DNA of 7,110 nt, from NCBI GenBank assembly GCA_023701075.1, contig JAMPXQ010000071.1:1-7110 (forward strand), written 5' to 3'. Source of the DNA: Candidatus Woesearchaeota archaeon (GTDB lineage Archaea; Nanobdellota; Nanobdellia; Woesearchaeales; GW2011-AR15). Shown in pieces: positions 1 through 6,824 of this stretch. Both the position numbers and the translations under genes were made by a program. Numbering within the stretch: the first letter of the stretch is position 1; each line of letters begins with the position of its first letter. The notes beneath the pieces were generated by a model. That model did not search any database. It saw only the letters and a list, made by a program, of their open reading frames with translations, and had not been told where the DNA came from.

Positions 1-1
1 T

Positions 2-2149
2 ATTAATCGTGCAGTTAGGACCTATTCAGAGCTAAATCTTTATTCTCTTGAAGAAGTATCTGCAGCACTTAAGAAAAGAGAAGTAAAAAATTCATCTAAG
101 ATCCAAGGATCCCAATTTCTCGAAGGAATTGATTTAATTTTATCACCAAAAGAATTAGTAGAAATTATTAGAAACAGGTCTTATTATTATCCTAATGTAA
201 CTTTTAATTGGGAGAAAGCACCGAGTGATAAAATATATCAGATCTTATTTGATGCGATATATCAAAATGGCGCAGGAGAAGAATACCTAAGGAAATTATT
301 TAGTGATATTGTTGAAATTAAAGGAAAAGAAATTGAGCTTGCGCGAATAATGGATGCAAAATATCCTACGCTTCGTTTTGCTAAAAATGCTACACTAACT
401 AATCTGCCTGAAGAGGTCAACACTTCAGCAATACAGCTTATATATGCTTTAACCAGAACTAGTTCAATAATTTATGCTAGACATTTTTCAAAGCAAAGTT
501 ATGAAAAAGCTAATGAGATTCTGCAGCTTAATGATTTTGAATTGAATATAACTTATGCAAGACACGTCGGAGAACTGGATGTTTTAAGGCTTGAAGCCAT
601 TGGGCAAAGAGCATTAAATATGCTTAATGAAGAAGCGCAGGACTTAGTTGATTTTATTTTACAAAATTCGGATATATCTCATCAAAAGTCACAATATACA
701 TATAATATTGAATCTGCCTATTCATCAGATACTGTTAGCCTTGCAGAAAGAAGGCTTAATGAATTAGGATATAGTATCAAAATTCAATCAAAAGATGATC
801 AAAAAGATGGACCTTTTGTTTCTTGGACAATCGGATTAACTGGTGAAAATGCAAAATCGTCATTGATGAATGAAGCAAGAGGATTAGTTAATCTAGTTAG
901 GAGTTATGAATATAATATGCTGCGTCAATCCAGTGATATTAGACCTTCAAAGGAAGCGATGAACCTTGCCGTAAGAATAATAGCGGAAGAAGATTCAATG
1001 GGCGGAAACTTTGATTATGAGCTTAATCCTGAAGGAGGAGGAGGCCCAAAATTCGGTTTTAGTTTTGAACCTATCGGTAGCAAAAAAATTGACCTTGATA
1101 CTTCACAAGCGAAACGGCTTGTAGATTTGATTAGAAGCAGTACTTACTCTGCATATAATCGTGAGCCACAGGAAGACTATACTGAAGGTGCAATAAATCA
1201 AGCAATCAGGATACTTGAAGAAGAAGATCAGGTTAAAGGTAAAATTGATTATAATAAGCATAGAAAGAGCAGTGGCGGACCGATAATAGGTTGGGAATTT
1301 AAGCCAATTAACAAAAGCTCTAGGTTAGCGATTCTTCAAGATACTGCTGATGTCGAACAAGCAGATAGATTGGTAAACCTTGTTCTTGAGATTGGTCCAT
1401 TCAATTCAGGAATGGAACCTGAAGAAGCATACACAAAACATGCCATTTCTCTAGCTGAATCAATCTTGAAAAAAACTTATGGTTATTCTGGATCATTGTT
1501 TTATGAACCGTCTCCAACAAAAGGTGATAGGCCAAGCATGAGTTGGCATCTTAAACCTGTCTCGTGGAGACTTGAGCAAGAAGTTCAACAGGAATCTACC
1601 GAGATATATAATCTTGCATTCAATCATGCCCAAAGTTTTAAAATTAACTTATCTGGCAAAAAAAAGTATCATGACAAATCTCTTAAGGAAGCGCAGAGAC
1701 TCCTAAGGGCAGACGGTTATGATATCGAAGTTGGGGTTACCCTAGAAAATCAAACAGAGTATTTATATTTTCAATTTGCTGAGGATGATGCTACACCAAT
1801 AATAGATACAGGAGTTAAATATTTAAGAACTACTCAATTAAATCATGCTAAGTCTATAAAAGGAGGATTGGATTTTGTTGAATCTGAAATAAGAGGGTTA
1901 AAAAATACCTCTGCAGATAATTTTGAAAATGGATATATCTTTGGCAATAGATTAATGAAATATTGCGAACGGTTCTTTTATACCGATCCTGAGAGAGTAA
2001 TGGGCTTTTTGGAAGATTTGATGGATAATAGGAGTTTATTTACTCCAAAAGGCATTGAATATATTGAAAAGTTATGGGATGCTGCTAGCAAGATAAAAGA
2101 AATGCCTCCACCTAACTTTTCATATCTATTGAAGAAAAACCTTCCATGA
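2..2149 (+). CDS. Large unrecognised protein with six degenerate ~70-residue repeats (5' end outside window)
   Basis: The frame is open from position 2 to the TGA at 2147-2149 (715 codons), so the gene starts before the window; the ATG at 350 is probably internal because continuous coding runs through it. I do not recognise the family. The visible order is an N-terminal part (about 2-420) rich in charged helices, then six tandem degenerate repeats (about 425-1786), then a mostly helical C-terminal tail of about 120 residues (1787-2146). I see no signal peptide or membrane segment in the visible part, and no ATP-binding or nuclease motif, so it is probably cytosolic. Each repeat looks like two helices followed by two strands, often with a GGP or DGP turn and an aromatic residue in the last strand. 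Such arrays often form extended binding scaffolds, but that is inference. The gene is clearly AT-rich (16 G+C in 661-720) and prefers AGA, GAA, AAA and TTA codons, unlike the ABC genes that follow. Coding status is secure; function is unknown. Confidence 0.9.
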   Translation: MNRAVRTYSELNLYSLEEVSAALKKREVKNSSKIQGSQFLEGIDLILSPKELVEIIRNRSYYYPNVTFNWEKAPSDKIYQILFDAIYQNGAGEEYLRKLFSDIVEIKGKEIELARIMDAKYPTLRFAKNATLTNLPEEVNTSAIQLIYALTRTSSIIYARHFSKQSYEKANEILQLNDFELNITYARHVGELDVLRLEAIGQRALNMLNEEAQDLVDFILQNSDISHQKSQYTYNIESAYSSDTVSLAERRLNELGYSIKIQSKDDQKDGPFVSWTIGLTGENAKSSLMNEARGLVNLVRSYEYNMLRQSSDIRPSKEAMNLAVRIIAEEDSMGGNFDYELNPEGGGGPKFGFSFEPIGSKKIDLDTSQAKRLVDLIRSSTYSAYNREPQEDYTEGAINQAIRILEEEDQVKGKIDYNKHRKSSGGPIIGWEFKPINKSSRLAILQDTADVEQADRLVNLVLEIGPFNSGMEPEEAYTKHAISLAESILKKTYGYSGSLFYEPSPTKGDRPSMSWHLKPVSWRLEQEVQQESTEIYNLAFNHAQSFKINLSGKKKYHDKSLKEAQRLLRADGYDIEVGVTLENQTEYLYFQFAEDDATPIIDTGVKYLRTTQLNHAKSIKGGLDFVESEIRGLKNTSADNFENGYIFGNRLMKYCERFFYTDPERVMGFLEDLMDNRSLFTPKGIEYIEKLWDAASKIKEMPPPNFSYLLKKNLP
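425..1786 (+). repeat. Six tandem degenerate protein repeats (~70 aa units, ~80 aa period) within the left-edge gene
   Basis: Units, by nucleotide position: R1 425-604 (weak), R2 632-844, R3 872-1078, R4 1106-1312, R5 1358-1564, R6 1592-1786 (weak). R3, R4 and R5 are each 69 residues when cut at matching points and align without gaps. By hand count, R3 and R4 share 25 of 69 positions, and R4 and R5 share 22 of 69. The shared pattern is xAxxLVxLv at the start, an A-x3-A-x2-iL helix near position 29-37, G-x3-Y near 45-49, GP or RP at 58-59, then an aromatic-x-F/L-x-P-I/V ending. R2 keeps LVDF, LAERRL, DGP and SW with small insertions. R1 and R6 keep mainly the helix pattern. Predicted unit: helix-helix-strand-strand. 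The repeats are diverged at DNA level, so this is an old amplification within the protein rather than a recent DNA duplication. Confidence 0.8.
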
Positions 2150-2163
2150 TATTTAGCCAAACC

Positions 2164-2171
2164 TATAAAAA
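2164..2171 (+). promoter_or_regulatory. TATA box of the ABC exporter operon
   Basis: TATAAAAA begins 32 bases before the ATPase ATG. Archaeal transcription usually starts about 25-30 bases after the box, which would place the 5' end of the mRNA at or very near the ATG. No Shine-Dalgarno-like sequence lies between box and ATG, consistent with a leaderless message. The 46-base gap after the repeat-protein gene holds nothing else I can support and no clear oligo-T terminator. Confidence 0.6.
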
Positions 2172-2195
2172 CCCCGTCCTATTAACAACCCTGGG

Positions 2196-2891
2196 ATGGG
2201 ACTGATAAAATTCTCTAATATAAGCAAGTCATTTGGCAAGAAGAAGGTAATCGATGATCTCACGCTTGAGATTGATAAAGGCGACATGTTCGGCCTCCTC
2301 GGCCCTTCCGGGAGCGGGAAGAGCACTCTCATCAAGATCCTTTTGGGCATGCATGTCCCTGACAAAGGCACGGTTTTTTTCAATGGCGAGGACATAACAG
2401 GCAATCCTGAGAAACTAAAGAGGATTGTAGGATTGACTACGCAGGAGAATGCGTTCTATGAGAAATTAACCATATTTGAGAACATGCAGTATTATGCAGG
2501 GCTTTATGGTATCAGGCCTACACGGCACGACATCATGAAAATCCTGGAATCTGTGAAACTGGAGCATGCAAAAGATACCCTAGCAGGAAACATCTCCGGC
2601 GGGATGAAAAGAAGGCTTGACTTTGCCATTTCACTCCTGCATGATCCGGAACTCCTGATACTAGATGAACCGACAACAGGGCTTGACCCTCTTCTTGTCG
2701 AGCAGTTCTGGCATATAGTCTCTGACATAAGGAAAAGAGGGAAGACAATCCTTGTCATAAGCCACATATTCTCGGAGATACAGGAGAACTGCAATAGGAT
2801 TGGGATACTTAACAAAGGCAGGATGACTGAACTAAAGCTTGAGAAGCATACTGACCTGATGAAAAGATTCAAGGCGATCGTCAATGAATGA
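2196..2891 (+). CDS. ABC-2 type transporter ATP-binding protein
   Basis: This is the ATPase subunit of an exporter; it hydrolyses ATP on the cytosolic face to drive the permease encoded next to it. All core ABC motifs are present in its 231 residues: Walker A GPSGSGKST (36-44), Q-loop Gln83, signature ISGGMKRR (133-140), Walker B LLILDEP (153-159, catalytic Glu158), D-loop GLD (162-164) and switch His190. The GGMKRR signature and the GLDP after Walker B are typical of the ABC-2 (drug, polysaccharide or Nod-type) exporter ATPases. It is shorter than the roughly 300 residues common in that group because it nearly lacks the C-terminal accessory region. The ATG is the first one after the TATA box and fits a leaderless start. 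It overlaps the permease gene by 8 bases, so translation is probably coupled. The transported substrate cannot be read from the sequence. Confidence 0.96.
   Translation: MGLIKFSNISKSFGKKKVIDDLTLEIDKGDMFGLLGPSGSGKSTLIKILLGMHVPDKGTVFFNGEDITGNPEKLKRIVGLTTQENAFYEKLTIFENMQYYAGLYGIRPTRHDIMKILESVKLEHAKDTLAGNISGGMKRRLDFAISLLHDPELLILDEPTTGLDPLLVEQFWHIVSDIRKRGKTILVISHIFSEIQENCNRIGILNKGRMTELKLEKHTDLMKRFKAIVNE
2872..2879 (+). promoter_or_regulatory. Possible Shine-Dalgarno-like site for the permease
   Basis: AGGCGATC, 4 bases before the permease ATG, differs by one base from AGGTGATC, the complement of the usual 16S rRNA 3' end. It lies inside the end of the ATPase gene. Because the two genes overlap, coupling alone could also explain initiation. 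Confidence 0.3.
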
Positions 2892-4701
2892 GCTCTCAAA
2901 GAATTTCAAGATACTTTTTAGGAATATCAGCTCTCTCCTTCTTCTTGTCGTAGGACCATTGGTGCTCATCCTCCTCATAGGATTTACCTATTCAGGTGAA
3001 GGAATACATGATATCAGGATAGGTGTCGTCAGTTCAGACTACGAAAAACTTCAGGGCGCATTCGCCAATTTCACATATGCAGAAGTCGTGAAATATGATA
3101 CTGCAGAAGGATGCATGAATGACCTTGCCAAGCAAAACAACCATATCTGCCTGGAATTCAGCGACAGTTTCATGGGCGGAGAGGTGCCATCAGGAACGAT
3201 TGTGTTCTATTTCGATAATTCAAGGAAAGTCATCTCTTCAAAGATTGTCGATACAATCTCTTCTTACTTCGGGGTGCAGGCTGAAAAGGTAAGCATCGAG
3301 AGCGCCCAGACATTATTCTCCAATATCCAAAACATTGTCGTATATATCGATAGCAAGAATGATGACATCTTTGTCCTTGTCAATGAGAGCATAAATACCA
3401 GGGAGCAGATACTAAAGAGAAGGGAGAGGCTCATTGAACTTAGGGATGATTTCACTCCAGTCTATCTGGATGTCATAATGATACAATCCAGGATGGATAA
3501 TCTGAGCTCTGACCTGGACATGAATTATGAGGATTATAATGAAAGCCTCAGTGAGATGACACATGAGATAGATATGCTTGAAGCAGAACTGAATTCATTA
3601 TATCCACTATTACCGCCTGCATATTATTACAATGGCAGCTTCCATAATCTTAGCTATATCCTGGAGAATAATCTGACATCCATCAACCTCAGCAGCTATA
3701 ATTACACCTTGATGAATGGTTCTATCTCAATTCCTAGCCTTAATTTAAGCTTGGAACCACAAGCTGTCATCCTTATGCCTCTTGTCTTAGATTCACTCAA
3801 TTCTTTTAAGAGTAGCCTGGCTGCGTTTGATAACAAGACATATGAACATTATGAGACAATACGGGCGCAGAAAAAAGAATTAGACAAGGCTGTAAATCTC
3901 ATAACAAGCATCAAGATAATGATAGATTCAGATATAGACAGTTCAGCTGTTTATGCTGAAAAGATAGATATAGCCACCCAAAAGATGATCGTGACGCAAA
4001 AAGAGCTGAATGATAGCCTAAAGGATCTAAAGAAACTGGATCCTGCTTACGCAGAGAAGCTTGTGAAGCCAATCCTTAGGAATTATGAACCACTGCTGCC
4101 TGATCTTGAGAACATAAAGATAGCTTTTCCCGGGATGCTTGCAATAATAATCATCTTCATAAGCATACTCTTTGCAAATATCATAACCCTAAGCGAGATC
4201 AATTCAAAGGCATTCTCAAGGAATCTCATCACACCGACGAACAAACTTAGATTCATATTCGGGCTTGTCCTAACCAACCTCCTTGTCGTCTTGTTCCAGA
4301 TATCTGTGCTCTGCCTGATCGCTCATTTCGGGTTTAGGATAGATATGATACCTTCAATTGTCCCATTCCTCATACTCGTCATCCTTATGGTCATGATATT
4401 TACATGTCTAGGCATGATAACAGCTCTGTTGCTTAGGAATGAGCAGTCATCAATCTTGACTACGACTTTCATGGCGCTTGGGTTTTTCCTATTCAGCGAT
4501 TCAGTGACACCGCTTGAGACGATGCCTAAGCTTGCGACATTCTTAGCATCATATAATCCATTTGTCATTGCTGCAGCAGCATTCCGTAAGCTCTTGATAT
4601 TCAACCTCAATTTCATATGGTCTGAGATGTGGTTGCTATTGATGTATCTTTGCGTACTCTTGATTGGATTGACATTCCTAAGCAAGAAAAATCTTCAATG
4701 A
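2884..4701 (+). CDS. ABC-2 type permease with large external coiled-coil, sequon-rich domain
   Basis: This is the membrane subunit of the exporter whose ATPase precedes it (605 residues). The topology read from hydrophobicity is one membrane segment at about 17-35, a very large external domain at about 37-412, then five segments at about 415-436, 455-480, 490-517, 523-545 and 581-600. This 1+5 layout is that of the ABC2_membrane_3 and YhgE/Pip-like permeases. Residues 41-165 look like the usual alpha/beta part of the external domain and contain its only two cysteines (77 and 89), a possible disulfide. Residues about 170-240 and 320-385 are charged, heptad-like and probably coiled coil. Between them, 245-290 is an Asn/Ser/Tyr-rich stretch with seven N-x-S/T sequons; the external domain has 13 in all. 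A downstream ATG at 2888 is in another frame, so the start at 2884 is kept. The cargo is unknown; lipid, peptide or polymer export are all possible. Confidence 0.93.
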   Translation: MNELSKNFKILFRNISSLLLLVVGPLVLILLIGFTYSGEGIHDIRIGVVSSDYEKLQGAFANFTYAEVVKYDTAEGCMNDLAKQNNHICLEFSDSFMGGEVPSGTIVFYFDNSRKVISSKIVDTISSYFGVQAEKVSIESAQTLFSNIQNIVVYIDSKNDDIFVLVNESINTREQILKRRERLIELRDDFTPVYLDVIMIQSRMDNLSSDLDMNYEDYNESLSEMTHEIDMLEAELNSLYPLLPPAYYYNGSFHNLSYILENNLTSINLSSYNYTLMNGSISIPSLNLSLEPQAVILMPLVLDSLNSFKSSLAAFDNKTYEHYETIRAQKKELDKAVNLITSIKIMIDSDIDSSAVYAEKIDIATQKMIVTQKELNDSLKDLKKLDPAYAEKLVKPILRNYEPLLPDLENIKIAFPGMLAIIIIFISILFANIITLSEINSKAFSRNLITPTNKLRFIFGLVLTNLLVVLFQISVLCLIAHFGFRIDMIPSIVPFLILVILMVMIFTCLGMITALLLRNEQSSILTTTFMALGFFLFSDSVTPLETMPKLATFLASYNPFVIAAAAFRKLLIFNLNFIWSEMWLLLMYLCVLLIGLTFLSKKNLQ

Positions 4702-4800
4702 TAATCTGAAGAGATAAATCCGTAGAATGATGGCCAAACCTATCAATGCTCGCTTATCCAACACTGAATTCATTAGGTTATCTGTGTACTAGCCAATTTC

Positions 4801-4808
4801 TTTAAATA
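4801..4808 (+). promoter_or_regulatory. TATA box of the Tat-exported protein gene
   Basis: TTTAAATA begins 31 bases before the ATG at 4832, nearly the same spacing as in front of the ABC operon (32). No Shine-Dalgarno site lies between, so a leaderless message is likely. The rest of the 130-base gap after the permease holds no gene. The T-rich run 4798-4820 could also help stop upstream transcription, but that cannot be separated from the promoter by eye. Confidence 0.6.
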
Positions 4809-4831
4809 TTACTTTATTTTACGATTAAATT

Positions 4832-6133
4832 ATGTCAAAATTAACACGAAGGGATTTTTTGAAACTTAGCGGACTTACTCTTGGCGGGCTTGCATTTTCT
4901 CCTTTTATTCCTGGATTATCTGAACTTCCAAGAAGTGATGCAGTTGCCTTTTGGGCAGGAGATGAAGTTAGACTTTATAGGGATTATGAACGAATCTATA
5001 ATTTCAGAATCCGTCATATTGATGATGGAAGATTCCTAAATAATGTCAGCATGGGACCTTATCAAAACCTTGTTGCTGTTTCTACTCATGAAAAACTATT
5101 GTTGCTGGATCCTTTCCGTAATCTTGAGAAGAGGCTTGTTACAAACTTGACTGAAGGCATGGAAGGTTTTATTCCTGATAATACTGGACTATTCTGGTCT
5201 CACTCCGGAAGAGAGATTTATTTCATCCAGCAGATTCCAGATGGAGAAAGTAGCATATATAATATTTGCAGAGCGAATATGCTTGAAGAGAATTGGGAGA
5301 TTGTTGCTGAAGGATTAGGATCAATTCATGCAATCTCACCTGATGATTCTTATTTCTTGTTTACAAAAAGACAAGAGGATAAAAGCAATTTGTATCAATT
5401 TTCACTTATTGATGGAAGCATAAGCCATATAAATTTTGCATGTGATAGAAGGTTTCAGACCATTACTGGAGCAAAAATCTCTCCTGATGGAAGTGTGATT
5501 GCTGTTGAATTATGGGACCCAAGCTTGGAGCATCAGGCAAGCGCAATTGGCCTGTTTGGAGGATATAACTTTCAAACACAAGTCTTGGTCGAGCAACAAT
5601 ATCTGGATGGATCAACATTTCAGAATGGCGCTGAGTTTTCTTTCGATGGCAGATATCTTGCATACTACGCTTGTAATAAAGACGGTTATCTTGTCGTAAA
5701 TTTGGTAAATGTCGATGATGCATTAGGATCTGTTCCTATGCAAGAAATCACTCAATCATGCGGTCTTGGAATGCCAAAATTAGATTATCGAAGGATGGAA
5801 CCCAGTTATTCAGTACCAAAAGTGCAGGGATATAGTCCAATTGAACTTGGGTCAGGCATGCATCCAAGATGGAGCCAAGATGGAAGAGTTGCATTTTTTG
5901 GAAATTACAATACTGATGGCGATGATTACTATAACTTTGCTCAAGTAAATGTCTTTGATACAGCCAGTGGAATATTAACAACAAAACAAGTCGGTAATAA
6001 TGCTTCACTGCATGAAGTCGGCTGGGTGAAAGATATATATGGCGCGGAAATCGTCATAGGGGCAGGTCAACACGTAAATAAATTCAGGTCAGACTATTTT
6101 GTTGAGCCTGTAGCGTTATTTCCATCAAATTGA
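4832..6133 (+). CDS. Tat-exported beta-propeller-like (TolB/WD40-type) protein
   Basis: The 433-residue product begins with a classic twin-arginine signal: T-R-R-D-F-L-K at residues 5-11, a hydrophobic stretch to about 24, then a proline-rich region. A likely cleavage point is just after DAVA, near residue 39. It should therefore fold in the cytosol and be exported through the Tat system. No lipobox cysteine follows the signal, so it is not an obvious lipoprotein. The mature part shows recurring propeller-blade signatures of the form S-x-D/S-G-R-x-hydrophobic-x-hydrophobic: WSHSGREIYFI (122-132), ISPDDSYFLF (168-177), ISPDGSVIAV (216-225), FSFDGRYLAY (269-278) and WSQDGRVAFF (347-356). These resemble TolB- and WD40-type repeats, so six or seven blades are plausible, with strands before residue 110 completing the ring. 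No catalytic motif is visible; a binding role at the cell surface is inference. It stands alone between two promoters and is more AT-rich than its neighbours. Confidence 0.88.
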   Translation: MSKLTRRDFLKLSGLTLGGLAFSPFIPGLSELPRSDAVAFWAGDEVRLYRDYERIYNFRIRHIDDGRFLNNVSMGPYQNLVAVSTHEKLLLLDPFRNLEKRLVTNLTEGMEGFIPDNTGLFWSHSGREIYFIQQIPDGESSIYNICRANMLEENWEIVAEGLGSIHAISPDDSYFLFTKRQEDKSNLYQFSLIDGSISHINFACDRRFQTITGAKISPDGSVIAVELWDPSLEHQASAIGLFGGYNFQTQVLVEQQYLDGSTFQNGAEFSFDGRYLAYYACNKDGYLVVNLVNVDDALGSVPMQEITQSCGLGMPKLDYRRMEPSYSVPKVQGYSPIELGSGMHPRWSQDGRVAFFGNYNTDGDDYYNFAQVNVFDTASGILTTKQVGNNASLHEVGWVKDIYGAEIVIGAGQHVNKFRSDYFVEPVALFPSN

Positions 6134-6217
6134 TGTTTTGCTGATTAAGTTTCTTGCTTGGATATCTTTAGTAGGATTTGGTTTGTTATGATAGTTGGAT
6201 TATAATATACAAAAATC

Positions 6218-6229
6218 TATACTAGTATA
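6218..6229. promoter_or_regulatory. 12-bp perfect palindrome upstream of the TPR operon
   Basis: TATACTAGTATA reads the same on both strands and ends 12 bases before the TATA box at 6242. Its position suits an operator for a dimeric regulator. Its right half runs into TATAAAAA (6226-6233), identical to the box before the ABC operon, so it may instead be part of a second, upstream promoter. In AT-rich DNA a short palindrome can also be chance. Confidence 0.35.
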
Positions 6230-6241
6230 AAAAACACAATC

Positions 6242-6249
6242 TTTATATA
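6242..6249 (+). promoter_or_regulatory. TATA box of the TPR operon
   Basis: TTTATATA is an exact match to the archaeal box A consensus. It starts 24 bases before the ATG at 6266 and 30 bases before the in-frame GTG at 6272. The other two promoters in the window have spacings of 31 and 32, so transcription may begin at the GTG. The rest of the 132-base gap after the propeller gene holds no gene; only short T runs are present where a terminator might be. Confidence 0.7.
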
Positions 6250-6265
6250 CTAATTTGACATTTAA

Positions 6266-6820
6266 ATGATTGTGAAAAAGCTGATTTTGCTATTCATCGG
6301 AATCGTATTAGCGGTAGGTGTTTTTGCGCAGATTGTTCCTGACGGGGAATTCTTCAGGAGTCTAGGGGACTTCATGATAAAGAATGGGCAAAGTGCGGCT
6401 GCCTTATCTGCATATGAGAAAGGACTTGAGGTTGAACCAGGGAACAAGTATCTCCTGAATAATCTCGGCTATTACTATAAGGACCAGAATCCTTTACTAG
6501 CTGAGGACCACTTTCTTGCGGCGCTACAGATAGACCCGGATTACGTCAATGCTAGGAACAATCTTGCCTTGTTATACAACAGGAACAAGGAATATTCAAA
6601 AGCCATAGAGCAGCTTGATATCCTGCTGTCCCTTGAACCAGGGAACATAAACTTCAATTATGATATCGCCATAAACTATGCGAACAGGTTCTATTACCAG
6701 ACAAAAACTTATGAAGATTTAGACTATGCAATCTCATATTTTAAGAAAGTGTATGACATGGATCCGGATTTTGAGCATACACTGCAGAATCTGAATGTAT
6801 TAAACGAGATAAGAGGTTAA
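6266..6820 (+). CDS. Exported or membrane-anchored TPR protein
   Basis: The product has 184 residues. Residues 1-21 form a signal peptide or single membrane anchor: basic KK at 4-5, a hydrophobic run to about 20, then VFA before Gln22, a plausible signal peptidase site. The rest is tetratricopeptide repeats, helical hairpins that bind partner proteins: about 28-58 (with A-L-S-A-Y-E-K-G-L and EP), 60-91 (LNNLGYYY, then QIDPD), 93-125 (ARNNLALLY, then SLEPG) and a longer one at 126-168 (YDIAINYAN, then DMDPD). The EPG, DPD, EPG and DPD turns at the ends of units are typical of TPRs. The TPR part would face outside the membrane. The annotated ATG is possible, but promoter spacing favours the GTG at 6272, which would give a start of M-K-K-L and a protein two residues shorter. 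It heads an operon with the gene starting at 6825. It is richer in GC than the propeller gene (32 of 60 in 6481-6540). Confidence 0.9.
   Translation: MIVKKLILLFIGIVLAVGVFAQIVPDGEFFRSLGDFMIKNGQSAAALSAYEKGLEVEPGNKYLLNNLGYYYKDQNPLLAEDHFLAALQIDPDYVNARNNLALLYNRNKEYSKAIEQLDILLSLEPGNINFNYDIAINYANRFYYQTKTYEDLDYAISYFKKVYDMDPDFEHTLQNLNVLNEIRG
6813..6817 (+). promoter_or_regulatory. Shine-Dalgarno site for the downstream gene
   Basis: GAGGT lies 7 bases before the ATG at 6825, inside the last codons of the TPR gene. It matches the core of the archaeal ribosome binding site and supports this ATG over the second in-frame ATG at 6834. Confidence 0.6.
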
Positions 6821-6824
6821 GAAG

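Noticed and set aside
872..1564. Recent DNA-level tandem duplication within the repeat protein
   Set aside because: The repeats are related at protein level only; nucleotide identity between units is too low and codons differ throughout, so the expansion is old.
2153..2404. Minus-strand open frame opposite the start of the ATPase gene
   Set aside because: It lies antisense to a gene with complete ABC motifs, has no promoter of its own, and its translation is Pro/Ser/Leu-rich as expected from reading the opposite strand.
2504..2899. Minus-strand open frame of 131 codons opposite the ATPase 3' half
   Set aside because: It is an antisense shadow of the Walker B and signature region; the translation is Ser/Cys-rich low-complexity without recognisable domains.
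4323..4685. Minus-strand open frame of 120 codons opposite the permease C-terminus
   Set aside because: It is the antisense of hydrophobic membrane segments of a well-supported permease; no start signals on that strand.
4702..4800. Possible small gene or RNA between the permease and the Tat protein gene
   Set aside because: No open frame with a start signal, no stable hairpin that I could read, and no tRNA-like elements.
5499..5699. Second + strand frame inside the Tat propeller gene
   Set aside because: Short, internal to a continuous coding frame with propeller motifs, and without promoter or ribosome binding site.
6134..6180. Possible terminator after the propeller gene
   Set aside because: Only short T runs (TTTT, TTTC) and no stem-loop; not enough to call a termination site by eye.
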